Shown here piece by piece: positions 7,791 through 16,158 of a DNA stretch of 39,318 bases. Position 1 is the stretch's first letter, and each line of letters opens with the position of its first letter. The notes beneath the pieces are model-generated. The model was not told where the DNA came from. It searched no databases and worked only from the letters and a program-made list of their open reading frames with translations. Both the position numbers and the translations under genes were made by a program. Source of the stretch: Bifidobacteriaceae bacterium (GTDB lineage: Bacteria; Actinomycetota; Actinomycetes; Actinomycetales; Bifidobacteriaceae); NCBI GenBank assembly GCA_022649925.1, contig JALCOX010000011.1:1-39318 (forward strand), given 5' to 3'.

Positions 7791-9224
7791 ATGGACGTCT
7801 CAAACACTTTTGGCCGCATCTCGTCGTGGGAGGCCACGCCCCTCTTCACCCCGACGGCTCAGATCACAGGCACAACCGTTCCTCAGGAAGTGAGCCATCC
7901 TGACGAACCCGCGCAGAGCAGCATCATTCTCGCCGACGCCAACAGCTTTTTCGCCTCTTGTGAGCGCGTGTTCGACCCCACCCTCGCCCACAAACCCGTC
8001 GTCGTGCTGTCAAATAACGACGGCTGTGTCGTGGCACGCAGCGCCGAGGCGAAACCACTCATCGCCATGGGCGTCCCGTGGTATCAGGTGCGTGAGATGG
8101 CCGAGGAGAACGGAATCGTCGCCCGCAGCTCCAACTACGAGCTGTACGGAAGTCTCTCCTCCCGCATGATGCGTGTCATGCACCACTTCTTTGAACACCA
8201 AGAGGTGTACTCAATCGACGAATGCTTCCTCCGTTCGCGCAAGCCCCTCGACGACATCGCTCCCCTCTGCCACGCGATGCGCACCGCAGTACTCCAGGGA
8301 GTGGGAATTCCCGTCTCCATCGGCATCGCACCGACGAAAACTCTGGCGAAGGTAACGAATCATTGGGCCAAGCGCAATCCCAACTTCACCGGCGTCTGCG
8401 CATGGGAGTCACTCTCTGAGCAGACCCACGACGAGATCCTCGAGCAAACCCCCGTCGACGACATCTGGGGAGTGGGTCGCCGTCTCATGCGCAAACTCGT
8501 TGCACGAGGCATCCTCACAGCAAAAGATCTCAGAGATGCCGACCCCACCATGATTCGCCGAAAGTTCTCTGTTCTTCTCCAGCGCACCGTCCTCGAATTG
8601 CGCGGCACACCCTGTGTCGAGGATGCGTCCAACGCGCTCGATGGGTTCAGGAAACAACAGATTCTGTGCTCCCGCATGTTCTCCCGTCCCGTGGTCGGTC
8701 ACACCGAGATTCGACAGGCACTCTCCGTATACGTGCAGAACGCCTGCAGGAGACTGCGGCGGCAGAATTGTCTCACCTCCACTGTGGGAATCTTCTGCGG
8801 AGTGAGCCCCTACGCTTCGTCCACCGGTGAATCGTCACTGCCATACGTAACGACCAATCTGGAGACTCCCACTGACAGTCCCCTCGTCATCATGAAAGCC
8901 ATCAACGAGCGTCTCGTCGACAAAATCGATCCCCACACGCACTACATTCGGGCGGGTGTCATCCTCACAGGTCTGGTGGAATCCGCCTCTTACTACCCCT
9001 TGGAGGGGTTCGAGGCGAATCGAGACACTCACAACATCGGTCAGCTCCTCGATACCGCCACCGCGCGGTTTGGCCAATACTCGCTCGGTTTGGGGTACGG
9101 GGGAATTCGCGGGCAGGGCCGCAAGGATCACGAAACCGGCGCAACGTGGTCCATGCGCAGAGAAATGCTCTCGAAGCGCTGCACCACCCGCTGGGACGAG
9201 ATGCCCGTCGTCTCAGCAAAATAA
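7791..9224 (+). CDS. umuC: Y-family error-prone DNA polymerase UmuC
   Basis: With UmuD' this protein forms a translesion DNA polymerase (Pol V type). The palm contains the metal-binding Asp49 (ILADANSFF) and the SIDE motif at residues 141-144 (YSIDECFL). The thumb helix-hairpin-helix is seen as [14 protein letters not shown], followed by the little-finger domain. The end ([11 protein letters not shown]...[10 protein letters not shown]) fits the DUF4113 tail found in UmuC. At 477 residues it is longer than the E. coli protein because of about 45 extra residues in front of the first catalytic motif, rich in Thr, Ser and Pro. The ATG has an AAAGG site five bases upstream. It shares the SOS promoter with umuD. 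Confidence 0.94.
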   Translation: MDVSNTFGRISSWEATPLFTPTAQITGTTVPQEVSHPDEPAQSSIILADANSFFASCERVFDPTLAHKPVVVLSNNDGCVVARSAEAKPLIAMGVPWYQVREMAEENGIVARSSNYELYGSLSSRMMRVMHHFFEHQEVYSIDECFLRSRKPLDDIAPLCHAMRTAVLQGVGIPVSIGIAPTKTLAKVTNHWAKRNPNFTGVCAWESLSEQTHDEILEQTPVDDIWGVGRRLMRKLVARGILTAKDLRDADPTMIRRKFSVLLQRTVLELRGTPCVEDASNALDGFRKQQILCSRMFSRPVVGHTEIRQALSVYVQNACRRLRRQNCLTSTVGIFCGVSPYASSTGESSLPYVTTNLETPTDSPLVIMKAINERLVDKIDPHTHYIRAGVILTGLVESASYYPLEGFEANRDTHNIGQLLDTATARFGQYSLGLGYGGIRGQGRKDHETGATWSMRREMLSKRCTTRWDEMPVVSAK

Positions 9225-9282
9225 GTCACGCGCATCAGCCACTCCATCGCTCCCGAACCTCTCATCACTTGCAGACCCTTCA

Positions 9283-9978
9283 TCATTCCTGGACCGACGC
9301 CACGCTCGCCGCTCCCACGACCCTGAATCCAGCAGCGGTGAGGCGGCGCGCACATCCCAGAAGTGTCGATCCCGTCGTGCAGATGTCGTCGACGAGAAAA
9401 ACCCGAGAACAGTCCGCCGGAAACTTCTGCGGTCTCACTGTGATGGCGTGCCGAGCACGTTGCTCGCGCGCTCGCGCACCCCGAGCCTGCACTGATTTGC
9501 GCCACATTCCCTCGAAGGCCAAGCCCTCCACCACACAAGCAGGCGTGCCACATTCATTCAGCCGCTTCGCTACCGCATCGGCGAGTTCGCGCGTCTGTAA
9601 CCTTCCTCTCTTTGCCCTCGACTTCGCAGAGGAGGGAGCAGGAACAACCGCGAGGGACGTCGTATCAGAGGACTGCGCAGGCCCATTGCCCCAGCGCATG
9701 AGATCGCCACTGGACTTAGCCACGAGGTCTCCAAGGTGGGAGGCCAAGAGGGCGCCGACTTCGAGATCTCCATGATCCTTCCACTGCAGAACTGCTCGCC
9801 GCACGGCACCCGAATAGCGGGCACACGACACAACCCCGCCACGCTCAATAAGTTCGGTGGGCATTTTCCGCGTGACGATCACGTCAAAGAGAACGGAGCA
9901 CTCGGGGCACAACACCTCATCGGGCGCGCCACACCCCGCGCACCCTCGCGGAAAGAGAACGTCACAGACCGTACGCAT
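9283..9978 (-). CDS. ComF-family phosphoribosyltransferase-like protein
   Basis: ComF proteins have a small zinc ribbon and a type I phosphoribosyltransferase fold; in naturally competent bacteria ComFC helps DNA uptake, while in many others the role is unknown. Near the N-terminus are LFPRGCAGCG and CPEC, the likely zinc ligands. The PRPP-binding loop is VFLVDDICTTGSTL near the C-terminus. I chose the ATG at 9978 (231 residues) because the family usually begins close to this LFP-CAGCG segment; a GTG at 9990 is also possible. The frame stays open further upstream to 10245, but that part is antisense to the next gene and looks non-coding. A TATAGT box (9996-9991, minus strand) would give a very short leader. 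No other competence gene is in the window. Confidence 0.85.
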   Translation of the reverse strand: MRTVCDVLFPRGCAGCGAPDEVLCPECSVLFDVIVTRKMPTELIERGGVVSCARYSGAVRRAVLQWKDHGDLEVGALLASHLGDLVAKSSGDLMRWGNGPAQSSDTTSLAVVPAPSSAKSRAKRGRLQTRELADAVAKRLNECGTPACVVEGLAFEGMWRKSVQARGARAREQRARHAITVRPQKFPADCSRVFLVDDICTTGSTLLGCARRLTAAGFRVVGAASVASVQE

Positions 9979-10006
9979 CCAGTCGTGCACACTATAAAAT
10001 CCGCCG

Positions 10007-10034
10007 CTGCGAAATTCACAACTGCGAAATTCAC
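10007..10034. repeat. Tandem 13-bp direct repeat in divergent promoter region
   Basis: CTGCGAAATTCAC occurs at 10007-10019 and again at 10022-10034, a 15-bp period. It lies between the start of the comF-like gene and that of the zincin-like gene, just upstream of the comF TATAGT box, so it may be a regulator binding site. It could also be a chance duplication. Confidence 0.55.
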
Positions 10035-10175
10035 CACCGTCGGATCGTCCACCATGAGATCCATCACTTTGCGATTCTTGAAATGCCATGTCCCCAGCAC
10101 AGCACAAAAAGCGGCGCAGCCACCACCAAAACCAATAATGTTGAAAACTTCGGGCGCCCCACACAATCCCGACGC

Positions 10176-10184
10176 TGTTATACG
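10176..10184 (+). promoter_or_regulatory. Extended -10 promoter for the zincin-like gene
   Basis: TGTTATACG fits the TGn-TATAAT extended -10 pattern. Transcription would begin about 10191-10194, that is at or within three bases of the ATG at 10194. There is no ribosome binding site, so the message would be leaderless, which is common in actinobacteria. Confidence 0.5.
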
Positions 10185-10193
10185 CTCGGACGT

Positions 10194-10673
10194 ATGAGCG
10201 CTGAAATCCACCCTGCAGGAACTCCAAAAGACCCAAAAGATCCACAGGAACCGCTCCCCTGGCAACGTCGCGTCTACCGCGATCCGCACGGTCGTGGCAT
10301 GCGTCAACCCCTCTTCGGTGCCCGCATTCCGCGTTACCGCACCAAGGCGGGGCAATTCGACGGGGCCGTCGTCTCCCAACTCAAGCGCCTTCATCAAGCG
10401 TGGCCTCAACTCATAGAATCCATCCAGTGCGCCGTGGAAGACGTTCCGCCTTCAGACCCACTTCCCTGGGAGGATCGCGAGGTGACGCGATCACGCGCCT
10501 TTCCCGCAGAACACGATCAACCGGCACGCATCGTGATGTATCGTCGTCCGCTCGAATCAATTGCCCGTGACGGCGTTGACCTTCAGCTTCTTATCCGTGA
10601 CGAAATGGTTGCCCGCCTGTCTGACATCAGTGGAAAACGCCCCGAGGAAATCGACCCCGATTGGGGCCGGTGA
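10194..10673 (+). CDS. Small zincin-like (metallopeptidase family) protein
   Basis: This 159-residue protein resembles the short actinobacterial 'metallopeptidase family' proteins (minimal zincin fold, related to Rv3259 of Mycobacterium tuberculosis). The family landmarks are DPHGRGMRQPLF near the N-terminus, IVMYRRPLES in the middle and EEIDPDWG at the end. Where relatives keep a histidine-glutamate helix (HEVVVEQ in those I recall), this protein has RDEMVARL, so a zinc-binding HExxH motif is absent and peptidase activity is doubtful. The ATG at 10194 is favoured by the extended -10 just upstream; the frame extends to 10083 but that part overlaps the comF region. It converges with DUF5719 and sits in the whiB2 neighbourhood, as Rv3259 does next to whiB2 (Rv3260c). 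Function unknown. Confidence 0.75.
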   Translation: MSAEIHPAGTPKDPKDPQEPLPWQRRVYRDPHGRGMRQPLFGARIPRYRTKAGQFDGAVVSQLKRLHQAWPQLIESIQCAVEDVPPSDPLPWEDREVTRSRAFPAEHDQPARIVMYRRPLESIARDGVDLQLLIRDEMVARLSDISGKRPEEIDPDWGR

Positions 10674-10688
10674 GCGACCTTTTCAGCC

Positions 10689-12272
10689 TCACTCAACCGA
10701 GGCGAGCAACGACCTGGTGGCATCAACTTCCGTCGTCTGTGGCATGAGGCTCGTCGCGCCGATGGTGGCCGCCTGCTCCACGTGGGCTGTATCCAGCGCC
10801 TTCGACGTCAGCGTCGCCGCGAATGAGACCTCGGCGGCGTTTGGAGACGTCATCGCGAGCGTGCGAGCCTTACCCATATCCGCCATCTTCACGCTTATCG
10901 CATGACCCGCAGAAACGGTCTTCTTCGTCGTCGCCACGAGTTTTCCACTGTCGTCGAATCCCTCGAGACTCACCTGAGCATCCGAGGCACCCGCGTTTGC
11001 CAGAACGGCCGTGCCGTCCACTTCGTCGGGAAGGGTAATGGCGCTGTGAGACACGGTGGGTTGCGCGGTCACCACTGAGAAATCCTGCTTGTCACTGCCC
11101 CGAATTGCCGTCGCCGAGGCGTAGAGTTTCGCCGTCTCGTCGCTGGATTCCACCTTGATGGCGGACGTCTTCGCGGGGACTGATCCAAGATCGAGAACCG
11201 CAACCTTGTGGGCCTCAATATCCGCCGTCGTCTTCTGCTTGGTTCCGTCAGAACCCATCCACGAGACCGTGAGCGACTGCGCTCGCGTCGAGAAAACCCG
11301 CAAGGCAACCTTCTGGCCCTTCTCCACTCCTGTGAGCACCGCACTCTTCCCCCTGGCGGCGGACGCTGCGATGGAGGATGCCGCAGGGACGTAGTCGACG
11401 CCATGAGGTGTCAGCCCCTCCGCGGACGTCACTTTCACCGTGGAAAACACCGGGACCACCTGACTGGAGACTGTGACGAACAGCCCCTTCTGATCCGGGG
11501 CTGCGGCGCTGAGGTCGAGGCTCGTCTCCGCGTGGGCCTTCACCGTCAGACTCGTGTTGGTCGAGGCGGCGAGGCGCTGCGACGAAGTCGTTCCCCACAG
11601 GCTCACTTTCACCGAGGTCGGCTTGTCGGAAGTGTTTGCCACCACGAGCGTGTCGGTCATTCCGGTCGTAGTCTGCGGAACGAGGAAGGAGGAGGTCAGG
11701 TGTGAGGAGCTGCACGGCGTCGCGGCAAGTCCCTGAACATCGCCGTCACTGGCCCACGAGGCAACCGTTCCGGTACTTCCGGTGCCAGCGTCCGCGCTCA
11801 GCAACGTGGAGCTGAGGATGGAGGCCTGCTGGGCCTTCTGCCCTCCGAGTGCGAGTGAGTCCTCGCCGGAGGCCAACGTCGCCACTTGCTTGCCGGCGAT
11901 CGGACTGAGCGTCGAACTGTAGACGGAACCAATTGAGGCAAACCGAGCAGACGAAGACAAATCCCCCTGAGACACCGAGAACTCTGAATCACCGTAGGAT
12001 TCTTGATCTGCCAGACCCACTTGAGAGGGGCAATAGCTCGTCAGTAAGGTCTGACTCACCTGCTGGGCGATGCGTTGAGAACCGTCGGCTCCCGCTGTGT
12101 CGCTTACTCGAACAAGTCCGGAGGCACTCACTCCCACGACGGTGACCGCAACGACAGCAATTGCACTGACGAGAGATATGGTCCACAGCGAGAGTCGCCC
12201 ACCGGTCTTTCTGCCGGTTTGCGCCGGCGCGGACGACCTCGACTCCGACGACGTTTCGTGCGTGTCCTTCAT
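10689..12272 (-). CDS. DUF5719 membrane-anchored extracytoplasmic protein
   Basis: This 527-residue protein has a short cytoplasmic N-terminus, one membrane segment (about residues 27-50, SLWTISLVSAIAVVAVTVVG) and a large outside part rich in Ser, Thr, Ala and Val, expected to form repeated beta-sandwich units (for example TDTLVVANTSDKPTSVKVSL and a similar later stretch). This matches DUF5719 in length, topology and gene position. The ATG at 12272 overlaps the stop of the glycosyltransferase gene (ATGA) and is preceded by GAGGAGG, so translation is coupled. The frame runs further upstream, but that is inside the glycosyltransferase gene. No enzyme motif is visible. The tight coupling suggests that it works with the glycosyltransferase at the cell surface. 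Function unknown. Confidence 0.82.
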   Translation of the reverse strand: MKDTHETSSESRSSAPAQTGRKTGGRLSLWTISLVSAIAVVAVTVVGVSASGLVRVSDTAGADGSQRIAQQVSQTLLTSYCPSQVGLADQESYGDSEFSVSQGDLSSSARFASIGSVYSSTLSPIAGKQVATLASGEDSLALGGQKAQQASILSSTLLSADAGTGSTGTVASWASDGDVQGLAATPCSSSHLTSSFLVPQTTTGMTDTLVVANTSDKPTSVKVSLWGTTSSQRLAASTNTSLTVKAHAETSLDLSAAAPDQKGLFVTVSSQVVPVFSTVKVTSAEGLTPHGVDYVPAASSIAASAARGKSAVLTGVEKGQKVALRVFSTRAQSLTVSWMGSDGTKQKTTADIEAHKVAVLDLGSVPAKTSAIKVESSDETAKLYASATAIRGSDKQDFSVVTAQPTVSHSAITLPDEVDGTAVLANAGASDAQVSLEGFDDSGKLVATTKKTVSAGHAISVKMADMGKARTLAMTSPNAAEVSFAATLTSKALDTAHVEQAATIGATSLMPQTTEVDATRSLLASVE

Positions 12273-15200
12273 CGGTCCTCCTCCTGAACGAACGTGCGAC
12301 TTCTGGGTATGGCGACAATCAGATACGCGAGCACGACGATTCCCATCAGCACCAGCCACACCACGCGCAGAGGATCGGAATAGGATGCCGTCTCCGCCTC
12401 GATGTTGATGTGCTGCTTTCCACTCTGTTCAGCTCCGCTGAGTCGCACGTAGAGACCCGTGGAGTTGTCCACAACCTGCTCGGTGCCGTCACTGGCGGTC
12501 ACGTGCGCTGCGAGATCGGCGCGAGGCGTCGACGTAGAGGCGGGAATGTAGATTCCCGAGAAACCCATCTGCGTCAACTTCTCGATGGAGGTGCTGTCGT
12601 TGTCCGAGAGCAACTTCGCCGCAATGGAACGCAACTGGTCCTCCTGCTTGTTAGCAGAGAGCATGGAGTCGATCTGAGTGGTGGCATTGACGTCGACGAG
12701 ATCACCGGCGGGAGTTCGCATCACGGAGTAGTCGACGCTGGTGGGGCTGTCGGCGAAGAGCGCCAACACGCGCGCCCCGGGGGTCTCTTCCAAATCCTGG
12801 GCGGCAATGATGGGCAGCTCGTCGCCGTTCATGACCTTGAGACCATTCTGCGCACTCCACGAGGCGGCCACGATACCGATACTCACCGCGGCGGCAAGCG
12901 TGATGACGACCGCCACTGCGGGACGTAAGAGGCGACCGAGGCCCGCGCTGCCGCGTTTCACTGTCGCCATCTCCTCGGCAGTGACGAGGAAGGCGGTGTC
13001 GTTCTTTCCCGTCACCGCGCAGGCCGCAACCAGCAGGCCCAAGGCCAGAAATGCCACGGCGGGAAGTACAGATGCCGCCACCGGTTCGCCTGAGTCCATT
13101 CCAACGGCGACGCGGGGTGCGAAGAAGCCGAGAATTGCTCCTGCCGCCGCGACGACCCACGCCATACGAGACAGACGCAGACCGCTGGGAACGAAAAGCG
13201 CAGCGAGCGCGCAGACGAGCACGAGGCAGGCCGCGGCGACCAGAATCCACGCGAGCGCATGCTGCCACGCTGAGCCCAGCGAGAAGGCGGAAGCAAAGGC
13301 AAGCCGAAGGCGCCCGATAATGCCATCCGCTCCCGGAGCTCCCTGGATGGATTGATCGGGAACCGAGGCATCGACGAAGAGCTGGCGCCACAGACCCTCT
13401 CTGAAGTGCACCAACATACTGAAGAAGGTGGGCATGAGGACCACGATCGAGGGCAACGGCATGAGAAGGAGCATGGCGCGATGGGTGCGCACAGTCACGA
13501 GGAAGGCCGCAAAGACGAGGAAGAACGGAATGACCAACTGGGGCTCACTCAACGCTACGAAGGTCATCGAGAGGCCTGCAAGCGCGGCCGCCTGAATGGA
13601 CGAATACGGCACACGCGGCTCGTCGACGGCGTACATTCCCACGGCGCGGAACACCAGATAGAAGCTCACGGGCAGGAAGACGAAGACCACCAGCATCGGC
13701 AGCTGACCGGTCTGGTACACACCGAGGAGACCGGGCAACACGCCCCAGAGAAGAGCCGCCGAGAAACGCAGCGGGTTGGACCGTGTCACGACGCCTGCCA
13801 GGGCCCAGAAGCTCATCATCATGAGCAGTGGGCTCAGAAGGATGAAGAGCGAGACCGCCACCGCGGCGTGGCCACCAGTGATCGCCGAAAGAACCGTGAG
13901 AACAAGGGCAAAAGGCAAGGGTGCGGCCGCAGTTCCGAGTCCTGCAGAGAAACTCCACATGGTGGTGGCTGTTTTCACAACGGTCGGCAAGCTTGCCGCC
14001 GTAGGGACAAGCACAGAGGAGTAGAGAGACGAACCTGCGAAGACCCCGCCCAGGACGCTCCAATTCATTGCGACGCTGGCGGCGAGTCCCACGAGCACCA
14101 ACAGGAGAACCCACACCATACGACGTCGGCGCAACTGATGAAGGTGGTCAAGCGCCAGGGGGCTCAGTACCAGGCCTCCCCGTTGAGCGGAAAAGACCTT
14201 TTGACGCTCGCGCCATTCCGCCATCTGATTCCTGCTGGCCACCAACGAGGCGAACCGGCCGCGGTCCTGCCGCGGAAGGTGGTGCAGCCTCATCCGCGCA
14301 GACAGTGACTGCGGCGTACGCGCCAGGGCCCTCCACGGAGCCAGCAATTCGCACACCGCCTCATAGGGTTCCTTGGCGAAGAGCTTGCCAACAAAGAGGC
14401 CGATGGCGGCAAACACCCACGCGATCCAGAGGAAAGGCTTCTTCCACGGCGAATTCTCAGTGGAGGCAAAGCGATCTCGCGCAGTGATCTGTTCGATGTA
14501 GGCACTGCGCGGCGTCTGAGCGTCGAGAGGCTCTCCCTCGCGCGTTCTCACACCGCTGAAGCGCGCACGTCGATGTGCCGTCACGACCCTGGGAGCTACG
14601 ACTACGCGGCCGCCTGACAAATACACGCGGCGAGCGAAGTCGATTCCCTCGCCGAAAGTCCCGTACCAGGCGTCCGTTCCGGAAAGATTCATCCATGTCG
14701 AGCGCGAGACAAGGGCTCCGGCAAGGCTGACACCGAAGACGTCCTGTCGATTGTTGTATTGGTCCTGATCTTCTTCCCCGTCGACGACGAGGGAGACGCG
14801 GCGGTGTCGGCGCGAAACGAAGTATCCCACGTTTTGGAGCGTGCCCGTTTCCCAATCGACCTGTTTGGTTCCGATGAGCTTGGCCCCCGGAGAATTGCGA
14901 TCCGCTTCCAACAGCATCTCAAGCGCCTGGGTCGAGACCGGCCGAGAGTCGTCATGTAACAGCCACAGATGGGACGTCGTGGAACGCACTGCACCCGCGG
15001 CGATGCCTTTCGATACGGCGTCACCAAAGCTTGCCGCATGCGGAGTGGGAACGATCTGGAGATCGACACTGACGTCGACGCCGAGGGACGGCAGGCCGTC
15101 CGTGCGCAGAGGACTGGGAATCGACAGCGAGAAACGCTCGACACCAGAGGAGCTCGCCGTGCAGTCGGCAATGATGATGACCGACGGGAGAACCGACTGA

Positions 15201-15376
15201 GAAAGAACTGCGTCAAGCGTCTGAGCGACGTACGAAAGATCCGCTTCGACTGTCACGATGGCCGCGACTGCGGGATTCACTTGACGGGGAGTTCGCGGCG
15301 CCGAGTCAACGCAGGAGCGCACGATGGCGCGAAGGTTGGCGGGCCGCCCTATGTTCTTCTCATTCACGGAATTCAC
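12269..15376 (-). CDS. Large membrane-bound family 2 glycosyltransferase
   Basis: This protein of up to 1035 residues starts with a cytoplasmic GT2 domain (about residues 35-300): an AAIVTVEADLSYVAQTLDAVLSQ start, an acidic metal/nucleotide site in LLHDDSRP (about 139-146) and an acceptor-side TFGEGIDFARRVYLSGG (about 240-256). A membrane segment follows (about 314-333), then a basic linker and from about 420 a polytopic domain of roughly ten segments. A probably external loop near residues 880-1000 precedes a last segment and a basic tail. It likely transfers sugar from a nucleotide or lipid donor into an envelope glycan, but donor and acceptor are unknown. Start: GTG at 15376 or, with better spacing from GGAAGGG, GTG at 15367. 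It follows whiB2 and is coupled to DUF5719. Confidence 0.88.
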   Translation of the reverse strand: MNSVNEKNIGRPANLRAIVRSCVDSAPRTPRQVNPAVAAIVTVEADLSYVAQTLDAVLSQSVLPSVIIIADCTASSSGVERFSLSIPSPLRTDGLPSLGVDVSVDLQIVPTPHAASFGDAVSKGIAAGAVRSTTSHLWLLHDDSRPVSTQALEMLLEADRNSPGAKLIGTKQVDWETGTLQNVGYFVSRRHRRVSLVVDGEEDQDQYNNRQDVFGVSLAGALVSRSTWMNLSGTDAWYGTFGEGIDFARRVYLSGGRVVVAPRVVTAHRRARFSGVRTREGEPLDAQTPRSAYIEQITARDRFASTENSPWKKPFLWIAWVFAAIGLFVGKLFAKEPYEAVCELLAPWRALARTPQSLSARMRLHHLPRQDRGRFASLVASRNQMAEWRERQKVFSAQRGGLVLSPLALDHLHQLRRRRMVWVLLLVLVGLAASVAMNWSVLGGVFAGSSLYSSVLVPTAASLPTVVKTATTMWSFSAGLGTAAAPLPFALVLTVLSAITGGHAAVAVSLFILLSPLLMMMSFWALAGVVTRSNPLRFSAALLWGVLPGLLGVYQTGQLPMLVVFVFLPVSFYLVFRAVGMYAVDEPRVPYSSIQAAALAGLSMTFVALSEPQLVIPFFLVFAAFLVTVRTHRAMLLLMPLPSIVVLMPTFFSMLVHFREGLWRQLFVDASVPDQSIQGAPGADGIIGRLRLAFASAFSLGSAWQHALAWILVAAACLVLVCALAALFVPSGLRLSRMAWVVAAAGAILGFFAPRVAVGMDSGEPVAASVLPAVAFLALGLLVAACAVTGKNDTAFLVTAEEMATVKRGSAGLGRLLRPAVAVVITLAAAVSIGIVAASWSAQNGLKVMNGDELPIIAAQDLEETPGARVLALFADSPTSVDYSVMRTPAGDLVDVNATTQIDSMLSANKQEDQLRSIAAKLLSDNDSTSIEKLTQMGFSGIYIPASTSTPRADLAAHVTASDGTEQVVDNSTGLYVRLSGAEQSGKQHINIEAETASYSDPLRVVWLVLMGIVVLAYLIVAIPRSRTFVQEEDR

Positions 15377-15481
15377 CCTTCCACTTTAGGAAGAGGAGAG
15401 CCTGCCACGGGGTTGAGCCACTCATATGTGCGAGTATTTCACTCTCTCACAGCCGTAAAGCCACCTGCGCTGCGTTGAAGC

Positions 15482-15790
15482 TCAGGCCTGATTCTTCTTG
15501 TAGCGGCGTCTTTCGCGCTCGCTCATCCCGCCCCATATTCCGAAGCGCTCGTCCTGCTCGAGGGCCCACTTCAGGCACTGCTCTCGGACTTCACATTGCG
15601 CGCAGATTGACTTAGCAACCGCCGCAGAACCACCTTTTTCCGGGAAAAAAGCCTCCGGATCGGTCTGCGCACACAACGCCTTGTGGTGCCATGACGTGTC
15701 GTCACGTTCACCAAAGAGTCCCCACAGGGCGCCGTCGGTAGCATCCTCCGCGGCGTCCGGTGTGGAAGCATCATCGAACAAATCCCACAT
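15482..15790 (-). CDS. whiB2: WhiB2-type (WhmD) iron-sulfur transcriptional regulator
   Basis: Wbl proteins carry a [4Fe-4S] cluster and act with the primary sigma factor; WhiB2/WhmD is needed for septation in mycobacteria and streptomycetes. The 102-residue protein has four cysteines (ALCAQTDPEAFFPE and SICAQCEVREQC), the turn GIWGGMSERERR and a basic C-terminus KKN. I chose ATG 15790 (MWDLFDD) because GGAGAG lies just upstream and the family commonly starts near this point; an in-frame start at 15826 is possible. The assignment to WhiB2 rather than another Wbl rests on the FFPEKGGS segment and on context: a zincin-like gene close by, as in Mycobacterium (Rv3259-Rv3260c). It probably forms a transcription unit with the glycosyltransferase 105 bases downstream. 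Confidence 0.88.
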   Translation of the reverse strand: MWDLFDDASTPDAAEDATDGALWGLFGERDDTSWHHKALCAQTDPEAFFPEKGGSAAVAKSICAQCEVREQCLKWALEQDERFGIWGGMSERERRRYKKNQA

Positions 15791-16158
15791 TTCTCTCTCC
15801 GAACCAATCGGCCAACCTGCTCTCAACAGGATCTTCGAGCTCTCTCGACTCTTCAGTCATAAATTACACATGTGTTATTCGTGAATGTCAAATTTTTCTG
15901 CACAATTCCCACGTTTTTGATATCGCTGTGGTAGGGATGCGTGGAGATTTTGACCTGAAATTGGCTCTCCAACCCGCTGGCAACGTGAGGCCTTCGGCGT
16001 CAGGAAGAGGCTCGACGCCTCCCGTTTCCCGGGCATCGCGCCTATCGACGATTCTGTGTGACGACTCTGGGTGGGATATACTGCCTTTCAGATTCGTTCA
16101 GAATATAGCGTTACGGTGTGAAGGCACTTTTATTCACTCCTCTAGAAGGGACCAGTTG
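15791..16158. other. 368-bp divergent control region, whiB2 / LCP gene
   Basis: No gene is seen here. The whiB2 promoter lies at 15863-15891. For the plus-strand LCP gene a TATACT (16077-16082) is the best -10 candidate, without a clear -35. A short direct repeat, TTCAGA-TTCG-TTCAGA, occupies about 16087-16102. The reading frame of the LCP gene is open across this stretch, but it has no ribosome binding site there and no family resemblance. Confidence 0.55.
15863..15891 (-). promoter_or_regulatory. whiB2 promoter, consensus -35 and -10
   Basis: On the minus strand TTGACA (15891-15886) is separated by 17 bases from TGTAAT (15868-15863), close to the primary sigma factor consensus. Transcription would start near 15856, leaving a leader of about 66 bases. 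The spacer and -10 contain the palindrome ACACATGTGT (15867-15876), a possible operator. Confidence 0.72.

Noticed and set aside
9979-10245. N-terminal extension of the ComF-like gene
   Set aside because: The first 89 codons overlap the start of the zincin-like gene on the other strand, are Trp/Phe/Gly-rich and unlike the family; a family-typical start exists at 9978.
9283-10673. A competence locus based on the ComF-like gene
   Set aside because: No comE, com pilus or dprA gene is present. ComF-like proteins are widespread in non-competent bacteria.
13352-14308. 318-codon plus-strand frame opposite the glycosyltransferase gene
   Set aside because: Translation is extremely rich in His, Glu, Arg and Gln, the mirror of membrane codons on the other strand; no start signal.
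15760-16158. N-terminal extension of the first LCP gene
   Set aside because: It overlaps the whiB2 start and promoter on the other strand, while ATG 16159 has a good ribosome binding site and gives a normal LCP topology.
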